This document shows, piece after piece, positions 8,865 to 16,653 of a DNA stretch of 58,806 nt. Both the position numbers and the translations under genes were made by a program. The DNA is from Bacillota bacterium (GTDB lineage: Bacteria; Bacillota_E; Symbiobacteriia; Symbiobacteriales; Symbiobacteriaceae). The DNA is taken from NCBI GenBank assembly GCA_003242675.1, contig QGVE01000005.1:1-58806 (forward strand), given 5' to 3'. How positions within the stretch are numbered: the stretch's first letter is position 1; each line of letters starts with the position of its first letter. The notes under the pieces were generated by a model. The model saw nothing but the letters and a program-made list of their open reading frames with translations, searched no databases and was not told where the DNA came from.

Positions 8865-9713
8865 ATGCGGTATAATCGGCACCTACGCTTTCTTGGCGTC
8901 GCCCTGGGCGCGCTGGTCGTCCTGTTCATCACCATGGCCCTCACGGCGCGCGGGCGCACGGCGGTGACCCCGATCGAGAAGGGGATCGCGACGCTGCTCT
9001 ACCCGCTGCAAGTGGCCACAGACTGGGTCGGCGACCAGGCCCGGGAGATCGTCGATTCCGTACGCGAGCTGACCCGGCTGCGCGCGGAGAACGCGGCCCT
9101 GCGGCAGCAGGTGGCCGAGATGGCGCAGGACCGGGCCCTTCTTGTAAAGCTGGAGCAAGAGAACGAGCGGCTCCGCAAGGAGCTCGGCCTGAAGGAGCGC
9201 TCTCCGTACCCCATGCTGACGGCGGAGGTCATCAGCCGGTCCGGGGAGAGCTGGTACCAGGCCGTCATCATCAACCGGGGGAGCCGGGACGGCGTCCGCC
9301 CGGGCATGGCCGTGGTCAACTGGCAGGGCCTGGTGGGCAAGGTGGCGTACACCACCCCGTACACCTCAACGGTTCAGCTGGTCAGCGACGCCGGCTTCAC
9401 CCAGGCCGGCTTTGGCGCGGGCGCGAGGCTCCCCAACGGCGAGCAGGGCGTGCTGGAGACGGTCGAGGGCGGCTACCTGCGCATGCGCTTCTGGTCCACC
9501 GCCCCCTCGGTGGAGGTCGGGCAGCCCGTCTTCACCTCGGGGCAGGGCATCCTGCCGGCGGACCTGCTGGTGGGCTGGATCGAGGAGGTGGAGACCAGCT
9601 CCTCGTTCGTCAAGACCGCCCGGGTGCGCCCGGCGGTGGACGTGCACAAGCTGGAGGTGGTTCAGGTCGTCCTGACCCTGGTAGAGGATGACAGGGGGTC
9701 GAGCGCCCCATGA
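8865..9713 (+). CDS. mreC: Rod-shape protein MreC
   Basis: MreC is a bitopic membrane protein of the elongation complex (elongasome). One membrane helix spans about residues 7-28. A coiled coil follows ('LTRLRAENAALRQQVAEMAQ' to 'LEQENERLRKELGLKE', roughly 65-110), then the beta-barrel MreC core beginning at 'YPMLTAEVISRSGESWYQ'. ATG 8865 is chosen because GTGAGG (8850-8855) gives a proper spacing of 9; GTG 8850 would sit only one base behind its own G-run. The 282 residues are normal. Its 3' end overlaps mreD by ATGA, so translation is coupled. Confidence 0.95.
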   Translation: MRYNRHLRFLGVALGALVVLFITMALTARGRTAVTPIEKGIATLLYPLQVATDWVGDQAREIVDSVRELTRLRAENAALRQQVAEMAQDRALLVKLEQENERLRKELGLKERSPYPMLTAEVISRSGESWYQAVIINRGSRDGVRPGMAVVNWQGLVGKVAYTTPYTSTVQLVSDAGFTQAGFGAGARLPNGEQGVLETVEGGYLRMRFWSTAPSVEVGQPVFTSGQGILPADLLVGWIEEVETSSSFVKTARVRPAVDVHKLEVVQVVLTLVEDDRGSSAP

Positions 9714-10225
9714 GGTACTGGGTCGTGGCGGCCATCGTGGTGGCGGCCTATCTGGTCGAGAGCGTCCTGGGCCCGTTCCTGGCCATCGGCGGAGCCGCCC
9801 CCAACGTCGTCTTCGTGGTCGGGGTGACCCTGGGCCTGCTGTTCGGCTGGCAGGTGGGGCTCGGGGCGGGTTTTGCCGGCGGCCTCCTCCTGGACCTCAC
9901 CGTGGGACAGCTGATCGGCAGCCACGCCCTTGCCGGGGCTCTGGTGGGGTTCGTGGCCGGCCTGGTGGAGGAGCGGGTGTTCAAGGACAACCTGCTGCTG
10001 CCGCTGATCGGCGGCGTGGTCGGGTCGGTGCTGGGCCAGAGCGTCGTCTTCGCCTGCCTTCTCCTGTTCGGGCGGCACGTCTCGCTGAGCGAGTTCAGCG
10101 GCAGGCTGCTGCCCGCGGCGGCGTACGACACCGTGCTGTGTGCGCTGGTCTACTGGCGGGTCTTCCGCCTCTACACCTTCATCAAGCCCGATCCGCGCGG
10201 GGTCATCGTGCTCCGGTACCGGTAG
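9710..10225 (+). CDS. mreD: Rod-shape protein MreD
   Basis: This 171-residue hydrophobic protein has five or six membrane helices, starting at 'VVAAIVVAAYLVESVLGPFL'. A Gly-rich central pair ('GVTLGLLFGWQVGLGAGFAGGLLLDL') is typical of MreD. MreD supports MreC and the penicillin-binding proteins in side-wall growth. Identification depends on its membrane pattern plus position after mreC, because MreD sequences are poorly conserved. It overlaps mreC by four bases (ATGA). Confidence 0.92.
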   Translation: MRYWVVAAIVVAAYLVESVLGPFLAIGGAAPNVVFVVGVTLGLLFGWQVGLGAGFAGGLLLDLTVGQLIGSHALAGALVGFVAGLVEERVFKDNLLLPLIGGVVGSVLGQSVVFACLLLFGRHVSLSEFSGRLLPAAAYDTVLCALVYWRVFRLYTFIKPDPRGVIVLRYR

Positions 10226-10243
10226 GCGCGGTTTCGTGGCAGC

Positions 10244-10276
10244 AATGTCGGCGGCAGTCGCCGCCGACATTATTTG
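10244..10276 (+). terminator. Terminator after mreBCD
   Basis: AATGTCGGCGGC (10244-10255) pairs perfectly with GCCGCCGACATT (10260-10271) across an AGTC loop, and ATTTG follows. The 12-bp stem closes the maf-radC-mreBCD transcript and separates it from minCDE. Some read-through is likely since no strong promoter is seen before minC. Confidence 0.8.
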
Positions 10277-10355
10277 TAAATCTCAGGAGGAGATTCGCTG
10301 CCAGAGGCGAACTAGACGAAAAGGATAAAACTACCGCCGGGGTCGTGAAGGAAGC

Positions 10356-11042
10356 ATGCGTCAGGACATCGTGATTCGCGGGACGACCAGAACGGGGCTC
10401 GTGCTGCTGCTCCCCGAGGAAGGCGACTTCGCCGCCGTGCTGGAGCGGCTTGCCGAGCGGCTGGCCAGCAGCGGCCGGTTCTTCGCCGGCGGCCGGGTCC
10501 AGGTCTACGTGGGCAAGCGCCGGCTCTCCCCGGAGGAGAGGGAGGCGCTCGAGCAGACCCTGCGGCGGAGTGGCATGGTGCTCCTCGGCGTGAGGGAAGG
10601 GGAAGACCCCTCGGCCGAGGCGCAGGCACCGGAAGCCGGGGCGCCGCCGGCGCCGCATTCGCCCTCCGGACACACACTGGTCGTCACCAAGACCGTCCGC
10701 TCCGGCCAGGAGATCCGACATGACGGCGACGTGATCATCCTGGGCGACGTCAATCCGGGCGCGGTGGTGGTGGCGACCGGCCACATTGTCGTCATGGGCG
10801 CTTTGCGGGGCGTGGCGCACGCCGGATGCACCGGCAACAGGACGGCCATCGTGGCGGCGACCAAGCTCCGCCCCACACAGCTGCGAATTGCGGACGTGAT
10901 CGGGCGGGCGCCCGACGGTGACGCTCCACAGTCCTATCCTGAGGTGGCGCGCATCCAGGGGGACCTCATCGTGGTGGAGGCCTCTGCGGAGAAGCGCCAG
11001 GTGAGTGCGCTGGAAGCGGTCGGCGCGAAGGAGGATCGTTGA
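10356..11042 (+). CDS. minC: Septum site-determining protein MinC
   Basis: MinC inhibits FtsZ polymerisation at wrong sites. The N-terminal ~95 residues form the FtsZ-binding domain. A proline/alanine linker ('AQAPEAGAPPAPHSPSG', about 88-104) leads to the C-terminal right-handed beta helix with 'DGDVIILGDVNPGAVVVATG' and 'VVMGALRGVAHAG', the MinD-binding part. ATG 10356 is supported by GAAGGA just upstream. The 228 residues are normal. The stop codon shares its last base with the minD start. Confidence 0.95.
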   Translation: MRQDIVIRGTTRTGLVLLLPEEGDFAAVLERLAERLASSGRFFAGGRVQVYVGKRRLSPEEREALEQTLRRSGMVLLGVREGEDPSAEAQAPEAGAPPAPHSPSGHTLVVTKTVRSGQEIRHDGDVIILGDVNPGAVVVATGHIVVMGALRGVAHAGCTGNRTAIVAATKLRPTQLRIADVIGRAPDGDAPQSYPEVARIQGDLIVVEASAEKRQVSALEAVGAKEDR

Positions 11043-11848
11043 TGGGACAGGTCATCGTGGTGACTTCGGGCAAGGGCGGCGTGGGCAAGACGACGACGAC
11101 GGCCAACCTGGGCACGGCACTGGCCCAGCTGGGCAACCGGGTTGTGCTGGTGGATGCCGACATCGGCCTGCGCAACCTGGACGTCGTCTTGGGTTTGGAG
11201 AACCGGATCGTCTATGACCTGGTCGACGTGGTTGAGGGCAACGCCCGGCTGAAGCAGGCGCTGATCAAGGACAAGCGGTGTGAGAACCTCTACCTGCTTG
11301 CTGCGGCCCAGACCCGGGAGAAGAAGGACGTCTCGGCCGAACAGATGAAGAACCTGACGGAGCAGCTTTCCCGGGAGTTCGACTATGTCCTGGTGGACTG
11401 CCCCGCGGGGATCGAGGATGGCTTCAAGAACGCCATCGCCGGCGCCCAGAAGGCGATCATCGTGGCGAACCCCGAAGTCTCCTCGGTGCGCGACGCCGAC
11501 CGCGTCATCGGTTTGTGGGATGCCCAGGAAGGCGAACGCAGCCCGGCCATGCTGATTGTCAACCGGGTGCGGCCGCGGATGATCGCGCGCGGCGACATGC
11601 TGGAGATCGACGACATGCTGGAAATGCTGGCCATCGACCTCCTCGGGGTCGTGCCGGAGGACGACCACATCATCGTGTCCACCAACCGGGGCGAGCCGGC
11701 CGTCTACTCCCGCGACAGCAAGGCGGGCAAGGCGTTCCACAACATCGCCCGGCGGCTCATGGGTGAGGCGGTGCCGATCATGGATCTGGACGCGGAGGAT
11801 TCCCTGTGGTCCAGGTTCAAGCGCATTGTGGGGCTCGGCCGGAGCTAG
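11042..11848 (+). CDS. minD: Septum site-determining ATPase MinD
   Basis: MinD is the membrane-binding ParA/MinD-family ATPase that recruits MinC and, here, MinE. The deviant Walker A 'GKGGVGKTT' lies at residues 10-18 and 'VLVDADIGLRNLDVVLG' near 37-53. 'DYVLVDCPAGIEDG' is the Walker B/switch II area. The last residues 'SLWSRFKRIVGLG' form the amphipathic membrane-targeting helix. ATG 11042 has AAGGAGG (11028-11034) at 7 bases. The 268 residues are normal, and the start overlaps the minC stop. Confidence 0.97.
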   Translation: MGQVIVVTSGKGGVGKTTTTANLGTALAQLGNRVVLVDADIGLRNLDVVLGLENRIVYDLVDVVEGNARLKQALIKDKRCENLYLLAAAQTREKKDVSAEQMKNLTEQLSREFDYVLVDCPAGIEDGFKNAIAGAQKAIIVANPEVSSVRDADRVIGLWDAQEGERSPAMLIVNRVRPRMIARGDMLEIDDMLEMLAIDLLGVVPEDDHIIVSTNRGEPAVYSRDSKAGKAFHNIARRLMGEAVPIMDLDAEDSLWSRFKRIVGLGRS

Positions 11849-11863
11849 AGGGGAGGGCGTGGC

Positions 11864-12142
11864 ATGCTGGATCTCATTTCCCGGGTCTTCGGACGCGACC
11901 ACTCCAGTGCGGACATCGCGCGGGAGCGCCTGCGCCTGGTGCTCGTCCACGACCGGACCAACGTATCGCCGCAGTTCCTCGAGATGCTGAAGGAGGAGCT
12001 GATCGAGGTCATCTCCCGCTACATGGAGATCGAGGAAGAAGGCATGGACGTCACCCTTCAGACGGCCGAGAACCAGGTCGCCCTCGTGGCCAGCATCCCG
12101 GTGCGGCGCATGAAGCGGGCGGCCGTGGGGAGCAAGCGCTGA
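11864..12142 (+). CDS. minE: Cell division topological specificity factor MinE
   Basis: MinE stimulates MinD ATPase and drives pole-to-pole oscillation. In this 92-residue protein the anti-MinCD helix is around residues 18-32 ('ARERLRLVLVHDRTN'), followed by a topological-specificity domain with 'LEMLKEELIEVISRYMEI'. Bacillus relies on DivIVA/MinJ instead and has no MinE, so the gene marks a Clostridia/Symbiobacterium-type Min system. It follows minD by 15 bases and is closed by a strong terminator, which makes minCDE one operon. Confidence 0.94.
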   Translation: MLDLISRVFGRDHSSADIARERLRLVLVHDRTNVSPQFLEMLKEELIEVISRYMEIEEEGMDVTLQTAENQVALVASIPVRRMKRAAVGSKR

Positions 12143-12145
12143 GAA

Positions 12146-12173
12146 CAAGCCACCGGAGTTTCCGGTGGCTTTC
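12146..12173 (+). terminator. Terminator after minCDE
   Basis: AGCCACCGGA (12148-12157), loop GTT, TCCGGTGGCT (12161-12170), then TT. The stem is a perfect 10 bp. Confidence 0.85.
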
Positions 12174-12179
12174 GGCTTA

Positions 12180-12379
12180 TCCATGTCGTACGCGTGGGCG
12201 AACCGATGGGGAGTCGGCGGCCTCGGGCTGCCAGGCGCCGCGGGGGAGCACCCGCGGCGTTGTGTCCGAGGGGCACCGGAACACTGGTCTCCCCCAGTGG
12301 CGCAGGGATCGGACCCGACACTGCCGTAAGGAACATTGACTCTTCCCGGCGCACGCCCGGGAACTTGGAGGTGCATGTC
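12180..12379 (+). promoter_or_regulatory. Structured leader before the DinB-like gene
   Basis: About 200 bases between minE and the DinB-like gene have strong nested pairing. GCCTCGG pairs with CCGAGGGGC, and inside it GCCGCGGG pairs with CCCGCGGC across GGAGCA. A second helix, CACTGG/CCAGTG, follows at about 12283-12300. Reading frames here carry no recognisable protein. No riboswitch class that I know fits, and no good promoter was seen. Confidence 0.35.
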
Positions 12380-12850
12380 GTGGGGGAACTGCTGACCCCG
12401 GAGTCCCTGCTCGCGATGCTGGAGGGCAACCGGCGCCTGACGCTGCGGGTTGTGGAGCTGTTTCCCGAAGACGCCCTGTTCCACTTCACTCCAGCCCCGC
12501 CGCTCCGGCCATTTGCCGACATGGTGAACGAAATCCTGGAGATGGAGGAGGGCTACGTGCGCGGAATCGCCACGCGGGAGTGGGCCTTCTCGCCGAAGAG
12601 GGTGGTGAAGACCAAGCAGGAGCTGTTGGAGGCATGCGCGGCGGTGCGGCGGCGGACCCTTGAGCTGTGGCCGCGGATCACCGCAGAGCGGCTGGCAGAG
12701 GAGGAGATCGACCCCTTCTTCGGCAGCGAGCCGCAGTCCAACCTCAGCCGGCTGGTCTACACCCTGGAAAACGAGATCCACCACCGGGGACAGGGGTACA
12801 CCTACCTGCGCATACTCGGTATTCAGCCGCCGGCCTTCTACATCCGGTAG
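12380..12850 (+). CDS. DinB-like four-helix metal-binding protein
   Basis: The 156-residue protein has the helical DinB/YfiT-like pattern. 'LFHFTPAPPLRPFADMVNEILEMEEGYVRG' near residues 33-62 carries the first histidine and the helix-2 signature. 'LENEIHHRGQGYTYLRILG' near 128-146 carries the HH pair that usually completes the three-His metal site. DinB-like proteins are metal-dependent thiol-S-transferases or of unknown role, often stress-linked; no substrate can be assigned. GTG 12380 is chosen because GGAGGTG (12367-12373) sits 6 bases upstream. The longer open frame from 12194 reads through the structured leader and lacks homology to the family. Confidence 0.8.
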   Translation: MGELLTPESLLAMLEGNRRLTLRVVELFPEDALFHFTPAPPLRPFADMVNEILEMEEGYVRGIATREWAFSPKRVVKTKQELLEACAAVRRRTLELWPRITAERLAEEEIDPFFGSEPQSNLSRLVYTLENEIHHRGQGYTYLRILGIQPPAFYIR

Positions 12851-12857
12851 CCTACAC

Positions 12858-12907
12858 GGGGGCTGTTCCAGGTGTCATCTACGGATGACCCCGGAACAGC
12901 CCCCTTC
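12858..12907 (+). terminator. Terminator after the DinB-like gene
   Basis: GGGGGCTGTTCC (12858-12869) pairs perfectly over 12 bp with GGAACAGCCCCC (12893-12904), followed by TT. It separates the DinB-like gene from the convergent oxoprolinase gene. Confidence 0.8.
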
Positions 12908-12922
12908 CACATCACGCCCCAA

Positions 12923-14821
12923 TCAGCGCTCACCGTGCAGCGGGACCTCTTCGACCGCGCAGAGGAACTCGATGCCTTCGAGCGCGATGCGGTACACGCG
13001 CACGCCCGGGCGAACCGGCCCGTTTCGGTCTCCCTGCGCCACGGAGGCGGTCGCCCCCGCGCCCCCGGGGGTCAGATTTCCGCCTTGGTGGATCTTCACC
13101 CCGTCAGCCGGTCGCAGCGGCGCCGGCCCGCGCCGTTCGAGGTACCGGCGGATCTGCCCCAACCGGCGGCGCTCCTGCCAGGCGATCGCGTGGCCTTCCG
13201 CCACGTCCGCCTGCTCGAACGTGATCCGGTCGCCCTCCTTCAGCTGCGCCGCCCGCCAGAGGTCCGTGAAGACGGCGGTGGCGATCTTCGGGTAGCCCCC
13301 GAGGGTCTGCCGGTTGCTGAGCAGCAGGATCGGCTGGCCGCTGGGCACCACCTGCAGCGCGCCGGGCGGGATCGGCTCCGAGAGCATCTGCGCCGGCCCT
13401 GCCGGCTGCAGCTTCGGACCTGTCAGCCGGATGCCCTGCCGGTCCGAGTGGGGACCGACTTGGAATTCCTCCGCAAAGAGATGCGCCAGGCTCTCCTCGG
13501 CAAACTGGTCGGCCTGCGGCCCAGGGATCAGCCGGATGACGGCCCGCCCCTCAAACGCGGGAATCGCGTCGGGCGGCAGCGACCGCCCGGCAAGGTCGGC
13601 TGGGGGATGAAGCGGCAGTCCGATGGGCAGCCAGTCCCCGGCCTGTAGGGGACGGCCCAGGGGGCCGACGTGGCCGAACAGGTCCTCGGAAAGGCTGCCC
13701 AACACCGGCGGCAGGTCGAACCCGCCTGCCACGCAGAGGTAGGCGCGGCATCCGGCGCTGACCGTTCCCAGCCGCAGCCGATCACCCGGGCCGGCCAGGA
13801 CCGACGTCCACCCGGGCACCGGCCTGGGCGACCCGCCGTCCGCCGGGATCAGCTCCGCGGGGATGGGCGCCCCGGTCAGCGCGAACGCGGCCGGACCGGT
13901 GAACTCCACCTCGGGGCCGGTGAGGGTGATCTCCAGCGCCGCGGTGCGGGCACGGTTGCCCAGCAGCCAGTTGCCGATCATCAGGGACTGCTGGTCGACG
14001 GCCCCGGCCACTGGAACGCCGTAGGCGGTGTACCCGCGCCGGCCCAGGTCCTGCAGGGTCGTCTGCCAGCCCGGCCGGAGGATGCGGAGCCCGGTGCGCC
14101 CCGGGACGAATGCCGGAGGTCCGGCGGGTTCGGAGCGCTGCTCCGCCGCCAGCGCCGCGAACTCCTCCTGGTCGATGGGAACGAAGCGGACGCGATCCCC
14201 CGGCTGCAGGAGCGCCGGCGGATCCCGCAGGGGATCGAACAGCCGGACCGGGGTCCGCCCGATCAGCCGCCATCCGCCGGGGGCCTCGTTGGGGTAGATG
14301 CCGGTGAGCCACCCGCCGATGCCCACCGAGCCCGCGGGGACGTGCACGCGCGGGCTGTCCAGCCGCGGCGCGGCGATCCGGGGATCGAGGCCGCCCAGGT
14401 ACGGGAACCCCGGGCTGAACCCCAGGCAGTATACCCGGTACGCGCCGCCCGCGTGAAGCGCGGCCACCTCCTCGGGGGACAGCCCCGCATGGGCCGCAAC
14501 GTCCCCGAGGTCCGGACCGTACTCACCTCCGTAGAGAACGGGGATCTCCACCTCCCGGCCGGCCGCCGCGACGGTGTGTGCCTGGGCGGCGGCCTCCCGT
14601 ACCATGGCGGTCAGCTGCTCCAGCCGGATGCGCACCGGGTCGTACTCGACCAGGAGGGCGTGAAACCCCGGCGTCACCTCCACGATGGCCGGGTGGGCGC
14701 CGCGCAGGGTGTCGGCCAGGCCGTGGACGCGCCGGCTGGTCGCTTCGTCCAGCTCTTCACCCAGGTAGCAGAGCAGCGCCCGGTCGCCGCAGGGAACCAG
14801 TCGGAGGTCGCCCAACGCCAT
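12923..14821 (-). CDS. pxpBC: Fused 5-oxoprolinase subunits PxpB-PxpC (KipI-KipA)
   Basis: PxpABC opens 5-oxoproline to glutamate with ATP. This 632-residue protein joins PxpB (about residues 5-215, with 'CLGFSPGFPYLGGLDPRIA' and 'VHVPAGSVGIGGWLTGIYP') to PxpC (about 238-565, with 'LRPGWQTTLQDLGRRGY' and 'GVPVAGAVDQQSLMIGN'). About 65 further residues follow that match neither part. In Bacillus the separate homologues KipI and KipA also act on the sporulation kinase KinA, so a regulatory role is possible. No pxpA is present nearby. ATG 14821 is preferred over GTG 14830 because AGGTGAGG lies just upstream on the minus strand. An inverted repeat at 14839-14860 may be its operator. Confidence 0.88.
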   Translation of the reverse strand: MALGDLRLVPCGDRALLCYLGEELDEATSRRVHGLADTLRGAHPAIVEVTPGFHALLVEYDPVRIRLEQLTAMVREAAAQAHTVAAAGREVEIPVLYGGEYGPDLGDVAAHAGLSPEEVAALHAGGAYRVYCLGFSPGFPYLGGLDPRIAAPRLDSPRVHVPAGSVGIGGWLTGIYPNEAPGGWRLIGRTPVRLFDPLRDPPALLQPGDRVRFVPIDQEEFAALAAEQRSEPAGPPAFVPGRTGLRILRPGWQTTLQDLGRRGYTAYGVPVAGAVDQQSLMIGNWLLGNRARTAALEITLTGPEVEFTGPAAFALTGAPIPAELIPADGGSPRPVPGWTSVLAGPGDRLRLGTVSAGCRAYLCVAGGFDLPPVLGSLSEDLFGHVGPLGRPLQAGDWLPIGLPLHPPADLAGRSLPPDAIPAFEGRAVIRLIPGPQADQFAEESLAHLFAEEFQVGPHSDRQGIRLTGPKLQPAGPAQMLSEPIPPGALQVVPSGQPILLLSNRQTLGGYPKIATAVFTDLWRAAQLKEGDRITFEQADVAEGHAIAWQERRRLGQIRRYLERRGPAPLRPADGVKIHQGGNLTPGGAGATASVAQGDRNGPVRPGVRVYRIALEGIEFLCAVEEVPLHGER

Positions 14822-14838
14822 CACCCTCACCTAGTCTT

Positions 14839-14860
14839 AATAGCAGGTGCCAATGCTATT
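14839..14860 (-). promoter_or_regulatory. Inverted repeat upstream of pxpBC, possible operator
   Basis: AATAGCA (14839-14845) and TGCTATT (14854-14860) are perfect 7-bp arms around 8 bases. The repeat sits 18 bases before the pxpBC start, where a repressor would block transcription. The regulator is unknown. Confidence 0.45.
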
Positions 14861-14932
14861 CGAGGCAGTCGGCCGCTGCCCCTGCCTGTGGCGGATGAAA
14901 ACCGAACCCCGGCCCGTCTATTCCACGAAAGG

Positions 14933-15239
14933 ATGACACGCATCGCCCTCCGGGGCACCTGGGTGACGCAAGGGGAGGATGGCCACGCGCAGATGGTTGG
15001 TGCGGTGTTGCTTGGTGCGGGGGTGCTGTACGCCGGCGCGGCGCCGGGGGAGTGGCGCTCACCCTACCAGATGCAGCGGCTGGCCAGGGAGCTGGCCCGG
15101 GAGGCGGATGTCATGGTCCTGGCAGAGGCCGGCGAGGTTTCTGCTGTTGAAGGAGGCTGGGGAGAAGTACGACGTCAATGGAAGGCCCAGGTGGCCGGAG
15201 GATCGCGCCTACATGCGATATCTCAACCAACTTGAATGA
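14933..15239 (+). pseudogene. Small unknown gene with an apparent +1 frameshift
   Basis: Two frames together read like one protein of about 101 residues. The first starts at ATG 14933 ('MTRIALRGTWVTQGEDGHAQ') and runs protein-like to about 15130, where it ends in 'VMVLAEAG'. The frame one base over then continues with 'RFLLLKEAGEKYDVNGRPRW' and 'EDRAYMRYLNQLE' to TGA 15237-15239. Skipping one base around 15131-15136 joins them smoothly. I recognise no family. It may be a real pseudogene, a sequencing error, or two short overlapping frames. The Shine-Dalgarno (GAAAGG) is too close to the ATG, which adds doubt. The lepB terminator follows in the opposite direction. Confidence 0.4.
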
Positions 15240-15277
15240 GCCGCCGGATGGCCCGGAAAGGGCTGACGGCGCGCGAA

Positions 15278-15310
15278 ACACCCCCTCCGCTGCCCTGCGG
15301 AGGGGGTGAA
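15278..15310 (-). terminator. Terminator of lepB (minus strand)
   Basis: ACCCCCTCCGC (15280-15290) and GCGGAGGGGGT (15297-15307) form an 11-bp stem. On the minus strand GTTTC follows. It could also act on transcripts of the small + strand gene. Confidence 0.75.
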
Positions 15311-15314
15311 CGCA

Positions 15315-15836
15315 TCAGTCGATGGGTCCGATGCGGCTCAGGGGCCAGATGCGGTACACGGCCCGGGCGAAGATGCGCTCCCGGTCCAGCAGCCCCCACT
15401 CGTGGCTGTCGTTGGACAGGTTCCGGTTGTCGCCCAGCACGAAGTACTTTCCTTCGGGGATGGTGACGGGGCCGTAGGTGTACCGGGGAGGCTCCGCGAT
15501 GTAGGGCTCGTCCAGCGGTTCGCCGTTGATGAAGACCTGCCCGTCCCGCACCTCCACCGTCTCGCCCGGCAGGCCGATCACCCGCTTGATGTAGGGGTAC
15601 TCCGCCTGCACGGGCGGGGGCGGGTCGAAGACGACGATGTCGCCGCGGCGGATGGGGGTGAAGCGCAGGACCAGCTTGTCGGTCCAGAACCGGTCTCCCA
15701 CCAGGATCGTGGGCTCCATCGAGCTGGTGGGCACCGCGCGCACCTGCCCGACGAAGGTGATGATGATGAGCCAGAGCAGGACGCCGTAGAGGACGTCCCG
15801 CAGCAGGCTGAGCCAGGGACGCAGTTCCTTGGACAT
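15315..15836 (-). CDS. lepB: Signal peptidase I
   Basis: This membrane serine protease removes signal peptides from secreted proteins. Of 173 residues, one N-terminal membrane helix covers about 14-31. The catalytic serine is S39 in 'PTSSMEPT' and the general base is K84 in 'PYIKRVIGLPGE'. 'GDNRNLSNDSHEWGLL' is box E of the family. The size and single anchor are typical of Gram-positive SipS-type enzymes. AGGAGG lies 8-9 bases before the ATG on the minus strand. The gene starts 43 bases after tupC with no terminator between, so it may be transcribed with the tungstate operon. Confidence 0.95.
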   Translation of the reverse strand: MSKELRPWLSLLRDVLYGVLLWLIIITFVGQVRAVPTSSMEPTILVGDRFWTDKLVLRFTPIRRGDIVVFDPPPPVQAEYPYIKRVIGLPGETVEVRDGQVFINGEPLDEPYIAEPPRYTYGPVTIPEGKYFVLGDNRNLSNDSHEWGLLDRERIFARAVYRIWPLSRIGPID

Positions 15837-15879
15837 CGAGCCGCCTCCTGAAAAAACGCGTCCCTGTTCACTTCCACCC

Positions 15880-16653
15880 TTACCCGGTGCCTTCCTGCCG
15901 GCGCTCCGCCGCGAGGGTCTGCACCAGGTCGTGCGCCACCTGCACCAGTTCCCGCACCAGGGGGGTGGCGGGGTGGTTGAAGACCTCCGCCGGCGTGCCG
16001 ATCTGGAGCAGCTTCCCCTCCGCCAGCACGGCCACTCGGTCGGCCAGGGGCGGGATCTCCGTGAAGTCGTGGGTCACGAAGAGGGCCGCCGTGCCCGAGG
16101 CCTTGAGGATCCGGCGCAGGTCGGCGAGGAGGCGGGAGCGGGCCAGCACGTCGAGCGAGGCCATGGGCTCATCCAGGTAGAGCAGGCGCGGCCGCGTGGC
16201 CAGGGCCCGGGCGATGGAGACCCGCTGGGCCTCGCCGCCCGACAGCGCCCGGGACGAGCGGTTGGCGAGGTGGCTGATGCGCAGCTGCTCCAGCATCTCC
16301 ATGGCCACCTGGCGCTGCTCCGCCGCCGGCACGCCCCGCAGGCGCAGCCCGAGGGTCACGTTCTGCAGCACGGTGCCGGTGAGGAGCAGCGACTCCTGGA
16401 AGACCACCGCCATCTGCCGCCTGAGCGCCAGGGCTTCCCGGGGCAGCGCGACCTGCCGCCCCTCCCAGCGGTAGCTGCCGAAGGAGGCGGGAATCAGGAG
16501 GGCGAGGGCGTGGAGCAGGCTGGACTTGCCGCTGCCGTTGGGGCCGATGATCGCCAGCACCTCGCCGGGCTGGATGGCCAGGTGCGGGATCTCGACCACC
16601 AGGCGGCCCCCCCGCATCACCCGGACGTCGGTCACTTCCAGCAGGGCTGTCAC
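15880..16653 (-). CDS. tupC: Tungstate ABC transporter ATP-binding protein
   Basis: TupC drives tungstate uptake through TupB. In 257 residues the Walker A 'GPNGSGKSS' spans 37-45, the Q-loop glutamine is in 'VVFQESLLL', the ABC signature is 'LSGGEAQRVSIARAL', Walker B is 'LLYLDEPMASLD' and the H-loop is 'FVTHDF'. It overlaps tupB by 4 bases. Tungstate rather than molybdate or sulfate is inferred from the operon, because TupA and TupB are both of the Tup type. Confidence 0.9.
   Translation of the reverse strand: MTALLEVTDVRVMRGGRLVVEIPHLAIQPGEVLAIIGPNGSGKSSLLHALALLIPASFGSYRWEGRQVALPREALALRRQMAVVFQESLLLTGTVLQNVTLGLRLRGVPAAEQRQVAMEMLEQLRISHLANRSSRALSGGEAQRVSIARALATRPRLLYLDEPMASLDVLARSRLLADLRRILKASGTAALFVTHDFTEIPPLADRVAVLAEGKLLQIGTPAEVFNHPATPLVRELVQVAHDLVQTLAAERRQEGTG

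Noticed and set aside
10281..10315. Tiny frame CTG-CCA-GAG-GCG-AAC-TAG after AGGAGG in the minC leader
   Set aside because: CTG starts are rare, five codons give no coding evidence, and the region may simply be a spacer hairpin.
12200..12380. Cobalamin, SAM or other known riboswitch before the DinB-like gene
   Set aside because: I could not find the conserved boxes of these classes, so only an unclassified structured leader is reported.
14979..15239. An intact 86-codon frame from ATG 14979
   Set aside because: Its first half is Arg/Trp/Cys-rich and not protein-like; only the part after about 15130 looks real, which fits a frameshifted gene better.
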